Notes: generated by a model from the letters alone, not told the origin. A stretch of 64,000 nt of DNA from SG8-41 sp036555615 (GCA_036555615.1 DATBKZ010000098.1:16649-80648); one strand, 5' to 3'; shown: positions 1 to 8,751, counted from the stretch's first letter. Made by a program: numbers and translations.

Positions 1-8
1 CCCATGAC

Positions 9-665
9 ATGTCGATACTCTCGCTCGTCACCGGCGCGAGCGCGCTCGTGCAGATCGTCATGCTGATCCTGCTGCTGGCTTCGCTCCTTTCCTGGTATCA
101 CATCTTTCTCAAGATGTTCACATTGCGGCGCGCGGCCCGGCTCGCCGATGATTTCGAGAAGGCGTTCTGGGGCGGGGCCGCTCTTAACGAGCTCTACCAG
201 CGCGCGCTCGAGCGGCGCCGACCCGTCGGCGGGCTCGAGCGCATCTTCGAATCCGGCTTCCGCGAGTTTCTCAAGCTGCGCAAGCCCGGCATGGAGATTG
301 CAGATGTCATGGATGGCGTGCGGCGCGCGATGCGGGCAACCTACCAGCGCGAGATGGAGCGCCTCGAGTCCTACCTGCCGTTTCTCGCCTCGGTCGGCTC
401 GGTCAGCCCCTACGTCGGGCTGTTCGGCACGGTCTGGGGGATCATGAACTCGTTCCGCGGTCTCGCCAACGTCGCGCAGGCGACGCTCGGCGCGGTGGCT
501 CCCGGCATCGCGGAGGCGCTGATCGCCACCGCCATGGGGCTGTTCGCGGCCATCCCCGCAGTGGTGGCCTACAACCGCTTCGCGGGGGACATCAACCGCT
601 TCGCCACGCGCTGCGAGTCCTTCATGGCGGAATTCTCCAACATCCTGCAGCGCCAGGCACATTAG
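9..665 (+). CDS. tolQ: TolQ, Tol-Pal proton channel subunit
   Basis: Inner-membrane member of the MotA/TolQ/ExbB family. With TolR it uses the proton motive force to energise TolA during outer-membrane constriction. The 218-residue protein has a first membrane helix at about residues 12-34, a cytoplasmic loop, and two further helices at about 130-147 and 165-190. The family signature SPYVGLFGTVWGIM lies in the second helix. The length is slightly below the usual 230 residues. It is the first gene of a tolQ-tolR-tolA-tolB-pal-cpoB series. The ATG at 9 gives the normal N-terminus. Too little upstream sequence is present to see a preceding ybgC or a ribosome site. Confidence 0.96.
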   Translation: MSILSLVTGASALVQIVMLILLLASLLSWYHIFLKMFTLRRAARLADDFEKAFWGGAALNELYQRALERRRPVGGLERIFESGFREFLKLRKPGMEIADVMDGVRRAMRATYQREMERLESYLPFLASVGSVSPYVGLFGTVWGIMNSFRGLANVAQATLGAVAPGIAEALIATAMGLFAAIPAVVAYNRFAGDINRFATRCESFMAEFSNILQRQAH

Positions 666-670
666 ATGAC

Positions 671-719
671 TCCCCTCCTGCCTGAGGAGGGGCGTCGCGA
701 AGCGACGGGGTGGTGGGAG
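671..719. repeat. Double-hairpin palindromic repeat between tolQ and tolR
   Basis: Two adjacent hairpins fill most of the tolQ-tolR gap. The first has arms CCCCTCC (672-678) and GGAGGGG (686-692). The second has CGTCGC (693-698) and GCGACG (702-707) around GAA. A GGGTGGTGGGAG tail follows. Neither has a T-tract, so this looks like a REP-type dispersed element rather than a terminator. Related copies appear at 3957-4080 (interrupted) and 26411-26455. Confidence 0.75.
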
Positions 720-726
720 TAATCAA

Positions 727-1148
<422 letters not shown>

Positions 1149-1152
<4 letters not shown>

Positions 1153-1967
1153 GCGTCTACGTCGACGAGACCCGGAGCGAGAAGACGATCTCCGGCGCGC
1201 TGGCGCTGGGCATGCACGCGCTGTTTTTCGCGCTGCTCGTGATCGGCGTCGCGTGGCAGAAGCGCGAGTCGCCGCCAATGATGGCGGAATTGTGGAGCGA
1301 GCTGCCCGCCCCGAAGGTCGCGCCCCCGCCGCCGGTCGAGCCGAAACCCGTGCCCAAGATCCAGCCCAAGCCCGTGCCGAAACCCGCGCCCAGGGTGGAA
1401 CCCAAGCCCGAGCCGAAGCCGGTGCCGAAAGCCGACATCGAGCTGCGGGAGAAGAAGGAGAAGGAGCGCAAGGCGCGGGAGAAGGAGCTTGCCGAGAAGA
1501 AGAAGCGCGAGGAGCTGGCGCGGCAGGAAGCGCTCAAGAAGGAGCAGGCGCGGCAGGAAGCGCTCAAGCAGGAGCAGGCACGCCTGGAGGCGCTCAAGCG
1601 GCAGCAGGAGAAGGAGCGCGCGGAGCAGCTTGCCCGCGAGCAGGACGAGGCGCTGCGAAAAATCGCACAGGCCGAGGCGCAGGCGCGGCTGGTGGACGAG
1701 TACAAGCGCCGGATTCAGGAGAAGATCAGGCGCTTTGTCATTGAGCCGCCAAACCTGCCCAGGACGGCGCAGGTCGAATTCGACGTGGTGCTGCTGCCGG
1801 GCGGTGAGGTGCTGGGCGTGAAACTCAGGAAATCGAGCACACTCCCGGCTTACGACAGCGCGGTGGAGCGCGCGATCCTCAGGGCGCAGCCGTTGCCGCT
1901 GCCGCCGGACCCCGCGATGTTCAAGGATTTCCGGGAACTCAATCTCATATTCCGGCCCAAAGAATAG
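1149..1967 (+). CDS. tolA: TolA, trans-periplasmic Tol-Pal linker
   Basis: Bridges TolQ/TolR in the inner membrane to TolB and Pal at the outer membrane. The 272-residue protein has an N-terminal membrane helix at about residues 17-37. A proline-rich stretch with repeated KPVPK-type units follows, then a long Lys/Glu/Arg/Ala-rich helical region. The C-terminus is a TonB_C/TolA-III-like domain (QVEFDVVLLPGGEVLGVKLRK). The reading frame is open further upstream, but the ATG at 1149 overlaps the tolR stop by 4 bp and starts directly before the membrane segment, so it is preferred. Confidence 0.94.
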
Positions 1968-2049
1968 GTCGAGCGCACCGTCGGCTGTCGCCCTTCGACG
2001 ACACGCTCTGCGGGGGCGCGCCGGCATGGCAACGGATATAATTCGCCCA

Positions 2050-3345
2050 ATGAAGACACGCTGGCTGCGCCGACTGTGGTGCGCAGTTGCCATCCTCCTG
2101 CCGCTTGCGGCGCTTCCCTCCGCCCGCGCGGCTCTCACGATCGAGATCATCGGGACCGGCGCAACCCAGCTCCCCATCGCCGTCGTGCCGTTTCGCGCGG
2201 AAGTCGGGCTCGCGCAGCCGGTCACGCCGGTCATCGCCGCCGACCTCGCGCGGAGCGGGCTGTTCCGGCTGATCGACTCCGGCGGGCTGAATCCCCTGCC
2301 GCACGAGCCGCAGGACCTCAATTTCTCGGTATGGCGCGCGCGTGGCGCGGATGCCGTGGTGATCGGATCCGTATCGCAGCTTGCCGACGGCCGTTACGAC
2401 GTGCGTTTCAGGCTGATCGATGTCACCCGGCAGCTTCAATTGACGGGCTTTGCCTACACTGCAAGCGCCGCCCAGCTGCGGCTCACCGGGCACCGGATCG
2501 CCGACGTCATCTACGAGGCGCTGACCGGCGCCAAGGGCGTATTCAGCACCCGCATCGCCTACATCCTCAAGAAGGGCAAGCGTTACGAGCTGCAGGTTGC
2601 GGACGCCGACGGCTACGGTGCCCAGACGGTGCGCTGGTCGGACGAGCCGATCCTCTCGCCGTCGTGGTCGCCCGACGGCACGCATCTCGCTTACGTGTCG
2701 CTGGAGCGCAAGAAACCGGTCGTCTACGTGCAATCCCTGATGACCGGCCAGTACCAGGCGGTCGCGAACTACTGGGGCAGCAACAGCGCCCCGACGTGGT
2801 CGCCCGACGGCAGGACGCTCGCCGTCGTGCTCTCCAAGGACGGCGGCTCGCAGATCTATTTCATCAACCCCGACGGCAAGAGCGAGCCGCGGCGGATGAC
2901 CTTCAGCCCGGCCATCGACACCGAGCCGAACTTCTCGCCCGACGGGGAGCTGATGCTCTTCACCTCCGACCGCGGCGGCACTCCCCAGATCTACAGCATG
3001 CCGGTGAAGGGCGGTGAAGCGCGCCGGCTCACGTTCGAGGGCAGCTACAACGTGTCCCCGCGCTTCAGCCCCGACGGCAAGAGCTTCACGTTCATCCAGA
3101 GAAACGACGGGCGCTTCAACGTCGCGGTGCAGGACATGGCGACGCGTCAGGTCCAGGTGCTGACCGACGGCAGCATCGACGAGTCGCCGAGCTTCGCGCC
3201 GAATGGGCGGATGATTCTGTATGCCACCGAGGTGCGAGGGCGCGGCGTATTGTCCGCGGTTTCGAGCGACGGCCGGGTCAAGCAGCGGTTGAGCGAGAAC
3301 GCGGCCGATGTACGCGAGCCGGCATGGGGACCCTTACCGAAATGA
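2050..3345 (+). CDS. tolB: TolB, periplasmic beta-propeller of Tol-Pal
   Basis: Periplasmic protein that contacts Pal and TolA. It has a Sec signal peptide (about residues 1-27, ending LPSARA before ALTIEIIG), a TolB N-terminal domain, and six or so WD40-like PD40 repeats marked by recurring SPSWSPDG, APTWSPDG, EPNFSPDG, SPRFSPDG and SPSFAPNG. Its 431 residues match the usual family length. An in-frame ATG at 2026 would add eight residues ahead of the signal peptide. The ATG at 2050 is chosen because it places the charged n-region MKTRWLRR correctly. No strong Shine-Dalgarno sequence is visible for either. Confidence 0.96.
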   Translation: MKTRWLRRLWCAVAILLPLAALPSARAALTIEIIGTGATQLPIAVVPFRAEVGLAQPVTPVIAADLARSGLFRLIDSGGLNPLPHEPQDLNFSVWRARGADAVVIGSVSQLADGRYDVRFRLIDVTRQLQLTGFAYTASAAQLRLTGHRIADVIYEALTGAKGVFSTRIAYILKKGKRYELQVADADGYGAQTVRWSDEPILSPSWSPDGTHLAYVSLERKKPVVYVQSLMTGQYQAVANYWGSNSAPTWSPDGRTLAVVLSKDGGSQIYFINPDGKSEPRRMTFSPAIDTEPNFSPDGELMLFTSDRGGTPQIYSMPVKGGEARRLTFEGSYNVSPRFSPDGKSFTFIQRNDGRFNVAVQDMATRQVQVLTDGSIDESPSFAPNGRMILYATEVRGRGVLSAVSSDGRVKQRLSENAADVREPAWGPLPK

Positions 3346-3370
3346 CTTCAACGCACGCGAGGTGACACAC

Positions 3371-3919
3371 ATGAGCAGACTATTGACGGCAACGGTGATA
3401 CTTTTCCTGCTGGCGCTTGCCGGCTGCGCCACCGCGCCGAGTGAACAACCCGGCGCCGCGGTCGAGGATCGCGGCAAGCCGGTCGGGCCGCCCGGACCGG
3501 TGCCCGCCAAGCCCGATACCGGCGCGAAGCCGCTCATGGACAAGCCGCTGGGAGCCGCCGCGCTCAAGGACCCGGCCAACATCCTGTCCCGGCGCAGCGT
3601 GTACTTCGATTTCGACTCCAACCTGGTCAAGGACGAGTTCCGGCCGCTGGTGACGGCGCATGCCCGCTACCTGCAGCAGAATCCCGGCGCGAGGATCCGC
3701 ATCGAGGGCAACGCCGACGAGCGCGGCAGCCGCGAGTACAACATCGCGCTCGGCCAGCGCCGCTCGGAGGCGGTGAAGCAGATGATGCAGCTGCTCGGCG
3801 CCCGCGCGGGCCAGATCGAGTCGGTGAGCTTCGGCGAGGAAAAGCCCAGGGCGACCGGCCATGACGAGGCATCCTGGGCCGAGAACCGGCGGGCGGATAT
3901 CGTCTATCAGGGCGAGTGA
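3371..3919 (+). CDS. pal: Pal, peptidoglycan-associated lipoprotein
   Basis: Outer-membrane lipoprotein that binds peptidoglycan. The N-terminus is a lipoprotein signal with the lipobox LALAGC. A Pro/Gly-rich linker leads to an OmpA-like domain with VYFDFDSNLVKDEF, the peptidoglycan-binding NADERGSREYN and QRRSEAVKQ. The 182-residue length is normal. The ATG at 3371 follows GAGGTG (3359-3364) at good spacing. Longer in-frame starts would bury the lipobox. It lies 25 bp after tolB in the same operon. Confidence 0.97.
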   Translation: MSRLLTATVILFLLALAGCATAPSEQPGAAVEDRGKPVGPPGPVPAKPDTGAKPLMDKPLGAAALKDPANILSRRSVYFDFDSNLVKDEFRPLVTAHARYLQQNPGARIRIEGNADERGSREYNIALGQRRSEAVKQMMQLLGARAGQIESVSFGEEKPRATGHDEASWAENRRADIVYQGE

Positions 3920-3956
3920 GCGCCGAGGGACGGGCGATGGCGCGTCAGCCGGTTCG

Positions 3957-4080
3957 ATCCCCTCCTGCCAGAGGGCGAGCAGGGATTTCGAGAAGCATGC
4001 CTTCGAGCCTGCGAGCGCCCGACGCGATGCAGCGCGGCGGGACGGACGGTGTGGCACCTATGGTGACGGGGTGGGGGGAG
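3957..4080. repeat. Interrupted copy of the tolQ-tolR palindromic repeat
   Basis: The left edge (TCCCCTCCTGCC at 3957-3968) and the right edge (GACGGGGTGG then GGGAG, ending near 4080) match the two ends of the repeat at 671-719. About 95 bp of unrelated sequence lies between them. It occupies the pal-cpoB junction and runs into the cpoB start region. The family assignment rests on the shared ends only. Confidence 0.5.
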
Positions 4081-4929
4081 GAGTCGCGCTGGCGTTACGC
4101 CCTCGCGTCGCTTGCCGTTATTGCGTCTCTCTATGCAGCAGCGCCGGTTTCCGCGCAGCTGTTCGGCGGCGACGATGTCGCGCGCAAGCAGATCGCCGAG
4201 CAGGGCAAGCGCCTCGAGGCGTTGCGGCTCCAGAACGAGGAGCTCTCCGCGCGCCTGGCGCGCATGGAGGAATCGCTCCAGGGCATGGCGGCTTCCAATC
4301 CTGCTCTGGAGCTCGCGCAGCAGCTCGAGCGGCTGCGGCAGGAGATGATGCAGCTGCGCGGCCAGCTCGAAGTGGTCGGCAATGACATCCAGATGGCGGC
4401 GAAGCGCCAGCGGGACATGTACGTGGACCTCGACACGCGCATGAAGCGCGTCGAGCAGCCGGCGGCTGAGGGCGCTGGGGCCACTGCGCCGCAGCCTTCT
4501 GCGGGGGGCACAGCGGCCCCGGCAGCAGTTGCAGCAACGGCTGGCGCCGCCTCGGACATGGAAGCGCGCGCCTACGAGGCGGCGCAGGCCCAGCGCAAGG
4601 CCGGCAATTACCAGGGCGCAATCGCGGGGTTCCGGAACTTCCTCGCCCAATATCCGAAAAGCCCGCTCGCCCACCGGGCCCAATACTGGATTGGCGACTC
4701 CTACTACAACCTGCGCGATTACAAGAACGCGATCGCCAGCCAGCGGCGCCTGATCTCGACCTTTCCCGAAAGCGCCTCGGTTCCGGACGCGCTGCTGAAC
4801 ATTGCAAGCTCGCAGGTCGAGCTCGGTGACGCCCCGGGCGCCCGCAGTACGCTCAACAAGCTGGTCGGACGCTATCCCACGAGCGACGCGGCAGATAAAG
4901 CGCGGCGGCGTCTCGCGACGCTCAAGTAA
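4060..4929 (+). CDS. cpoB: CpoB (YbgF), periplasmic TPR coordinator of cell division
   Basis: Links Tol-Pal to peptidoglycan synthesis. It has a signal peptide (about residues 9-33, ending AAAPVSAQ), a coiled-coil trimerisation region (AEQGKRLEALRLQNEELSAR), an Ala/Pro linker, and C-terminal TPR units (AYEAAQAQRKAGNYQGAIAG and following). The frame is open back to a GTG at 3916 that overlaps the pal stop, and an ATG at 3937 has a GAGGGA upstream. Those starts would put 40-48 non-secretory residues, partly repeat-derived, before the signal peptide. I therefore prefer ATG 4060 or GTG 4063. Confidence 0.9.
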   Translation: MVTGWGEESRWRYALASLAVIASLYAAAPVSAQLFGGDDVARKQIAEQGKRLEALRLQNEELSARLARMEESLQGMAASNPALELAQQLERLRQEMMQLRGQLEVVGNDIQMAAKRQRDMYVDLDTRMKRVEQPAAEGAGATAPQPSAGGTAAPAAVAATAGAASDMEARAYEAAQAQRKAGNYQGAIAGFRNFLAQYPKSPLAHRAQYWIGDSYYNLRDYKNAIASQRRLISTFPESASVPDALLNIASSQVELGDAPGARSTLNKLVGRYPTSDAADKARRRLATLK

Positions 4930-4935
4930 GAACGA

Positions 4936-5607
4936 ATGACGAAGAAAGCGGTCGTGCTCCTTTCCGGGGGGCTCGACTCCGCCACCGCGCTCGCGATCGC
5001 GCGCTCCGAAGCGTTCGAAGCTCATTGCCTCACGATCGACTACGGCCAGCGTCACCGCGCGGAGCTCGCCGCCGCCGCGCGCGTCGCGCGCGCGCTCGGA
5101 GCGGCGAGCCACAAGGTGCTGAATATCGACCTCGCCGCAGTTGGCGGCTCCGCGCTGACCGACCGGCGCGTCCTCGTGCCTCAGGCGCCGACACCGGGCA
5201 TACCGGTCACTTATGTCCCCGCGCGCAACACCATCCTGCTCTCGCTGGCGCTCGCCTGGGCCGAGGTGCTCGGCGCGCAGGATATCTTCTTCGGCGCCAA
5301 CGCGGTCGACTACTCCGGCTATCCCGACTGCCGCCCCGAATACATGCGCGCCTTCGAGACGCTCGCCAACCTCGCCACCCGCGCCGCGGTGGAGGGACAC
5401 CGGCTCGCGCTCCACACGCCAATCATCCAGCTGTCCAAGGCGGAGATCATCCGCCGCGGCACGGCACTCGGCGTGGACTACGGGCTCACCGTTTCCTGCT
5501 ACCAGGCGACCGAGGACGGCCTCGCCTGCGGGCGCTGCGACGCCTGCCGGCTGCGGCGCGCCGGCTTCGAGGCGGCGGGAATCCCCGACCCCACCCGCTA
5601 CCGCTGA
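4936..5607 (+). CDS. queC: QueC, 7-cyano-7-deazaguanine synthase
   Basis: ATP-dependent conversion of 7-carboxy-7-deazaguanine to preQ0 for queuosine tRNA modification, in the cytoplasm. The N-terminal PP-loop is LLSGGLDSATALA (about residues 8-20). The C-terminal zinc site is visible as four cysteines in SCYQATEDGLACGRCDACRL. The 223-residue length is typical. It starts 6 bp after cpoB and probably shares the tol-pal transcript. queE, which often sits between cpoB and queC in betaproteobacteria, is absent here and must lie elsewhere. Confidence 0.96.
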   Translation: MTKKAVVLLSGGLDSATALAIARSEAFEAHCLTIDYGQRHRAELAAAARVARALGAASHKVLNIDLAAVGGSALTDRRVLVPQAPTPGIPVTYVPARNTILLSLALAWAEVLGAQDIFFGANAVDYSGYPDCRPEYMRAFETLANLATRAAVEGHRLALHTPIIQLSKAEIIRRGTALGVDYGLTVSCYQATEDGLACGRCDACRLRRAGFEAAGIPDPTRYR

Positions 5608-5616
5608 GAAAGCCCC

Positions 5617-5703
5617 GTCATTCCCGCGCAGGCGGGTATCCCCTTCCCCCGCTCGGGGGGAAGGTAGCTTGGGGGACTGGGTCCCCGCCTTCGCGAGGAC
5701 GAC
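5617..5703. repeat. Bacterial interspersed palindromic repeat
   Basis: Begins GTCATTCCCGCGCAGGCGGG and ends GTCCCCGCCTTCGCGAGGACGAC, which are the recognisable ends of a repeat common in proteobacterial intergenic DNA. An internal hairpin of CTTCCCCC and GGGGGGAAG lies at about 5643-5664. It fills the queC-yeeE gap and may attenuate read-through, although no T-tract is present. Confidence 0.75.
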
Positions 5704-5759
5704 CGTATTGAAGCTTCTCGCTCCTACCTTATGTCCGGGGACCGCCTTAAACTAGCAGA

Positions 5760-6887
5760 ATGGAATTTACTCTCCATCTCCAGGTGCTGGTGGCGGTCTT
5801 TGCCGTCGCCCTCGTCATCGGCGCGGTCACCAGCAAGACCAACTTCTGCGCCATGGGCGCGGTCTCGGACTGGATCAATATCGGGGATACCGGCCGCATG
5901 CGCGCCTGGGTCTTCTCGATGGCGGTGGCGCTCGCCGGCGTGATCGTGCTCGAGGCAGCGGGCATCGCCAATCTGTCGGGCGATACCTTCCCGCCGTACC
6001 GCACGGCGAACTTCGCGTGGATCCGCTATCTCCTCGGTGGCCTCATGTTCGGCGTCGGCATGACGCTAGCGAGCGGCTGCGGCAACCGCACGCTGGTGCG
6101 GATCGGCGGCGGCAATCTCAAGTCCCTCGTGGTGGCCGTGATCTTCGCGACCTGCGCTTACCTGATGCTGTGGACGCCGCTCTACGAAAAAGCATTCCTG
6201 TCGTGGGTCGCGGCCACGACGGTCAACCTGCAGAACTACGGCGTCGCGAACCAGGAGCTCGGCACCATCCTCGCCGGCATGTTCGGCATGAGCCGCTCGC
6301 AGGGGCTCAACCTCGCGGTTGCGACGCTGGTGGCGGCAGGCATGGTGGTCTTCTGCTTCAGGTCGGCCGACTTCCGCAACGAGCGGGATCACATACTGGG
6401 CGGGGCGGTGGTGGGGCTTGCGATCGTCTTCGGCTGGTGGCTCACCGGCGGCTCGATCGGGCGCGAATGGCGGGAGTTCGCGGACATGGCGACTGTGGTG
6501 CCAAGCCGGGTGCAGGTCCAGTCCTACACCTTCGTTGCCCCGATGGGCGACACGCTGCGCTATCTCTTCAACCCGTCCAATTTCTCGCTCATCAACTTCG
6601 GCGTGGCGGCGCTCGCCGGCGTGGTCCTGGGTTCCTCGCTGTGGGCGGTCTTCTCCTCCCGCTTCCGCTGGGAATGGTTCGTGTCGTGGTCGGACTTCGC
6701 CAATCACGCGGTGGGCGCGGTGCTGATGGGCATCGGCGGCGTGCTCTCGATGGGCTGCACGTTCGGCCAGGCGATCACCGGCATCTCCACGCTGGCGGTC
6801 GGCTCCATCCTCACCTTCCTTGCCATCGTCATCGGCGCCGCGGGGACAATGAAATATCAATACTGGCGCATGACGCGGGAAGCGTGA
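5760..6887 (+). CDS. YeeE/YedE family (TsuA-like) sulfur-compound transporter
   Basis: Polytopic inner-membrane protein of 375 residues with about nine hydrophobic segments. The family cysteine motifs are all present: TNFCAMGA near residue 24, LASGCGNRTLVR near 103, and LSMGCTFGQAITG near 340. In TsuA/YeeE, the thiosulfate importer, equivalent cysteines relay the substrate through the membrane. The exact substrate (thiosulfate or another sulfur or selenium species) cannot be told from sequence. It is monocistronic, with a repeat upstream and an intrinsic terminator at 6912-6941 downstream. Confidence 0.9.
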   Translation: MEFTLHLQVLVAVFAVALVIGAVTSKTNFCAMGAVSDWINIGDTGRMRAWVFSMAVALAGVIVLEAAGIANLSGDTFPPYRTANFAWIRYLLGGLMFGVGMTLASGCGNRTLVRIGGGNLKSLVVAVIFATCAYLMLWTPLYEKAFLSWVAATTVNLQNYGVANQELGTILAGMFGMSRSQGLNLAVATLVAAGMVVFCFRSADFRNERDHILGGAVVGLAIVFGWWLTGGSIGREWREFADMATVVPSRVQVQSYTFVAPMGDTLRYLFNPSNFSLINFGVAALAGVVLGSSLWAVFSSRFRWEWFVSWSDFANHAVGAVLMGIGGVLSMGCTFGQAITGISTLAVGSILTFLAIVIGAAGTMKYQYWRMTREA

Positions 6888-6901
6888 TGCGCGGCTCAAG
6901 C

Positions 6902-6930
6902 TTTTCAAGATAGCGGCGCGCCTGTAGAAT
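6902..6930 (+). promoter_or_regulatory. Putative sigma-70 promoter of tRNA-Lys
   Basis: TTTTCA (6902-6907) and TAGAAT (6925-6930) are separated by 17 bp. Predicted initiation falls near 6937, about 9 bp before the tRNA. The -10 box lies inside the loop of the yeeE terminator hairpin. The -10 match is 5 of 6 and the -35 match 4 of 6. Confidence 0.5.
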
Positions 6931-6941
6931 GCGCCGCTTTT
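6912..6941 (+). terminator. Intrinsic terminator after the yeeE-like gene
   Basis: Perfect 8-bp stem AGCGGCGC (6912-6919) and GCGCCGCT (6931-6938) with an 11-nt loop, followed by TTTT. It begins 25 bp after the transporter stop. The same stem core recurs in the terminator at 7524-7552. Confidence 0.7.
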
Positions 6942-6945
6942 CGCA

Positions 6946-7021
6946 GGGCGGTTAGCTCAGTTGGTAGAGCAGCGGACTTTTAATCCGTTGGTCGGGGGTT
7001 CGAATCCCCCACCGCCTACCA
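6946..7021 (+). tRNA. tRNA-Lys (anticodon UUU)
   Basis: A 76-nt cloverleaf with acceptor strands GGGCGGT and ACCGCCT (first pair G-U), D-arm TAGCTCAGTTGGTAGAGCA, and anticodon stem GCGGA/TCCGT around loop CTTTTAA, giving anticodon TTT. The T-arm is GGGGGTTCGAATCCCCC. Discriminator A and the CCA end are encoded. The overall sequence closely parallels bacterial tRNA-Lys. Confidence 0.98.
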
Positions 7022-7201
7022 ATTGTCAAATCCTGACATCTTCGGTGCCGGTTTAACTCCGTGCATTCGAGGCAGACGGCTTCGCCGCAGCTCAATGCGC
7101 GGCATCCTGAATCGCGCGTTCGAGGTTTCCCGCCATTCGGCGTTGTATACTTCCCTCACGCACGTGATGCATCACGGGCGGCTATCACGGGGGAGCGGGC
7201 G

Positions 7202-7501
7202 ATGACTTACTTCGTGGAAGGATTGAGCGGGCATTCCGAGCCCGAAACCAGGGTTCGCAGGATCGGTGAGTACGACTCGCTGCCCGACGCCATTGCCGCC
7301 GCGAAACGAATCGTGGACGGCTACCTGAGGCGCGAGTATAAGTCCGGCATGGAGCCGAGGACGCTGCTCTCGAAGTACCAGGACCAGGGCGAGCACCCGT
7401 ACATCTTCCGCGACGACGATACGACCTTCAACGTGCCGGGGTTCAATCACCTGCATTACGCCACCACCCGCAGTAACGACGTCTGCGCGGGCAAGAAGTA
7501 G
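7202..7501 (+). CDS. Small conserved-looking protein of unknown function
   Basis: A 99-residue soluble protein with no signal peptide or membrane segment. Visible features are an N-terminal TYFVEGLSG, an amphipathic helix IAAAKRIVDGYLRREY, and a C-terminal FNVPGFNHLHYA before a lone Cys (NDVCAGKK). I recall no function. The ATG at 7202 follows GGGGGAGCGGGCG, a good ribosome site. Strong codon periodicity and the following terminator (7524-7552) support a real single-gene unit. 180 bp without a gene separate it from tRNA-Lys. There a TATACT at 7146-7151 could be a -10 box, but no clear -35 box was found. Confidence 0.75.
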   Translation: MTYFVEGLSGHSEPETRVRRIGEYDSLPDAIAAAKRIVDGYLRREYKSGMEPRTLLSKYQDQGEHPYIFRDDDTTFNVPGFNHLHYATTRSNDVCAGKK

Positions 7502-7523
7502 CAGCGCGCCGGGACGCTCAGGA

Positions 7524-7552
7524 AGCGGCGCCGGTGCATTGGCGCCGCTTTT
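7524..7552 (+). terminator. Intrinsic terminator after the 99-residue ORF
   Basis: Perfect 9-bp stem AGCGGCGCC (7524-7532) and GGCGCCGCT (7541-7549) with an 8-nt loop and a TTTT run. An apparent GTG start for the next gene at 7534 lies inside this hairpin, which argues against that start. Confidence 0.8.
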
Positions 7553-7578
7553 GCTTGCCGCGGATAAAGGGGAACAGT

Positions 7579-8751
7579 CTGGCTATCGACCGTATCGAGG
7601 TGCTGGTGACCGATCTGCCGCAGCGCCTGCAGCGCGAAACCTCGAGCGGCGCCTACGATACGGGCGCGCCCGGCACCCTGCTCGGCAAGCCCGTGCTGGC
7701 AAAGATCCACGCCGATGGCGTGACCGGTTACGGGCAGATCCGGCCGATCAGCCCCGGCCACTTCATGCCCGACACCGTGCACAGCATGGTGGGCGCGATC
7801 ACCGAGGTCTACGGCCCGCGGCTGATCGGTAAAGACCTGCTCGACACGGAGTCGATTCTTGCCCTCTTTGACCGGGCATTGCCCGCCAACATGAACGCGC
7901 GCGCGGCGCTCGATCACGCGTTGCACGACGCGATCGGAAAAGCGCTGAAGCTTCCCGTGCACAAGCTGCTGGGCGGCTTGTGCCAGCCGCGCATCCCCCT
8001 CGAGTGGTCGGTGAGCATGGCGGCCGATCCCGCGCGCATGGTGGCGGACGCCGAGCGCGCGATGCGGCAATTCGGCATACGCGTGCTGTGCCTCAAAGCT
8101 GGTGGCAACGGCGGCTGGCGCCGCGACGTGGAGAACTTCATCACCGTGCGCAAGGCCGTGGGCGCCGACGTGACGATCGGCGTCGATCCAAACGAGGGCT
8201 GGACGGTGTCGGAAGCGATCCGCGCCGTCCACGCGCTCGCCCCGCACCGGCTCGACTACCTCGAGCAGCCGGTGAAGCGCCAAGACATCGCCGGCATGGC
8301 CGCGGTGCGGCGCGAGCTTGCGGGCGTGCCTCTGATGGCCGACGAAGGCGTGATGACGCTCGGGGATGCCTGGGCGCTCGCGAAAGCGGAGGCGGTGGAC
8401 GTCTTCTGCGTCAAGCTCTACAAGATGGGAGGGCTGCGCGCGGCGAAGAAAATCGCCGCGGTCGCCGAGGCCGCCGGCATCCAGGTGAACGTCGGCGGGC
8501 TCGCGGTACATTCCCAGCTCGAGGCCGCGGCCGGCGCCCATTTCTACGCGAGCACCCCCGAGCGCCTGATCATGCCCGCCGCCGAGTTCATCTTCGGCCT
8601 CGGCGTGCTCGGCCCCGATCCCCTCGTGCCGGAAACCGACTTCGTGATCCGGGACGGCCATGTCACGCCGCCGTCACGCCCGGGGCTGGGGATAGCGGTG
8701 GACGAGCGCGCGGTCGAGCGGCACACCCTCAAGCGCGAGGTTGTGAAGTGA
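7579..8751 (+). CDS. Enolase-superfamily (mandelate racemase/muconate lactonizing) enzyme
   Basis: Likely abstracts a proton alpha to a carboxylate (racemase, dehydratase or cycloisomerase). N-terminal capping domain, then a TIM barrel with the family metal ligands: Asp in GVDPNEGW, Glu in YLEQPVKR, Glu in LMADEGV. Candidate catalytic lysines lie in LCLKAGG and CVKLYKMGG. No ATG fits the start. AAGGGGA (7567-7573) is ideally spaced from a CTG at 7579 (reading on as AIDRIEVLVTDLP), while upstream GTG 7534 lies in a terminator and TTG 7555 has no ribosome site. It leads a catabolic operon and overlaps the next gene by 4 bp. Substrate unknown. Confidence 0.85.
   Translation: MAIDRIEVLVTDLPQRLQRETSSGAYDTGAPGTLLGKPVLAKIHADGVTGYGQIRPISPGHFMPDTVHSMVGAITEVYGPRLIGKDLLDTESILALFDRALPANMNARAALDHALHDAIGKALKLPVHKLLGGLCQPRIPLEWSVSMAADPARMVADAERAMRQFGIRVLCLKAGGNGGWRRDVENFITVRKAVGADVTIGVDPNEGWTVSEAIRAVHALAPHRLDYLEQPVKRQDIAGMAAVRRELAGVPLMADEGVMTLGDAWALAKAEAVDVFCVKLYKMGGLRAAKKIAAVAEAAGIQVNVGGLAVHSQLEAAAGAHFYASTPERLIMPAAEFIFGLGVLGPDPLVPETDFVIRDGHVTPPSRPGLGIAVDERAVERHTLKREVVK

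Noticed and set aside
5608..5759. Continuation frames after queC
   Set aside because: The sequence is a dispersed palindromic repeat; apparent peptides are simple translations of it.
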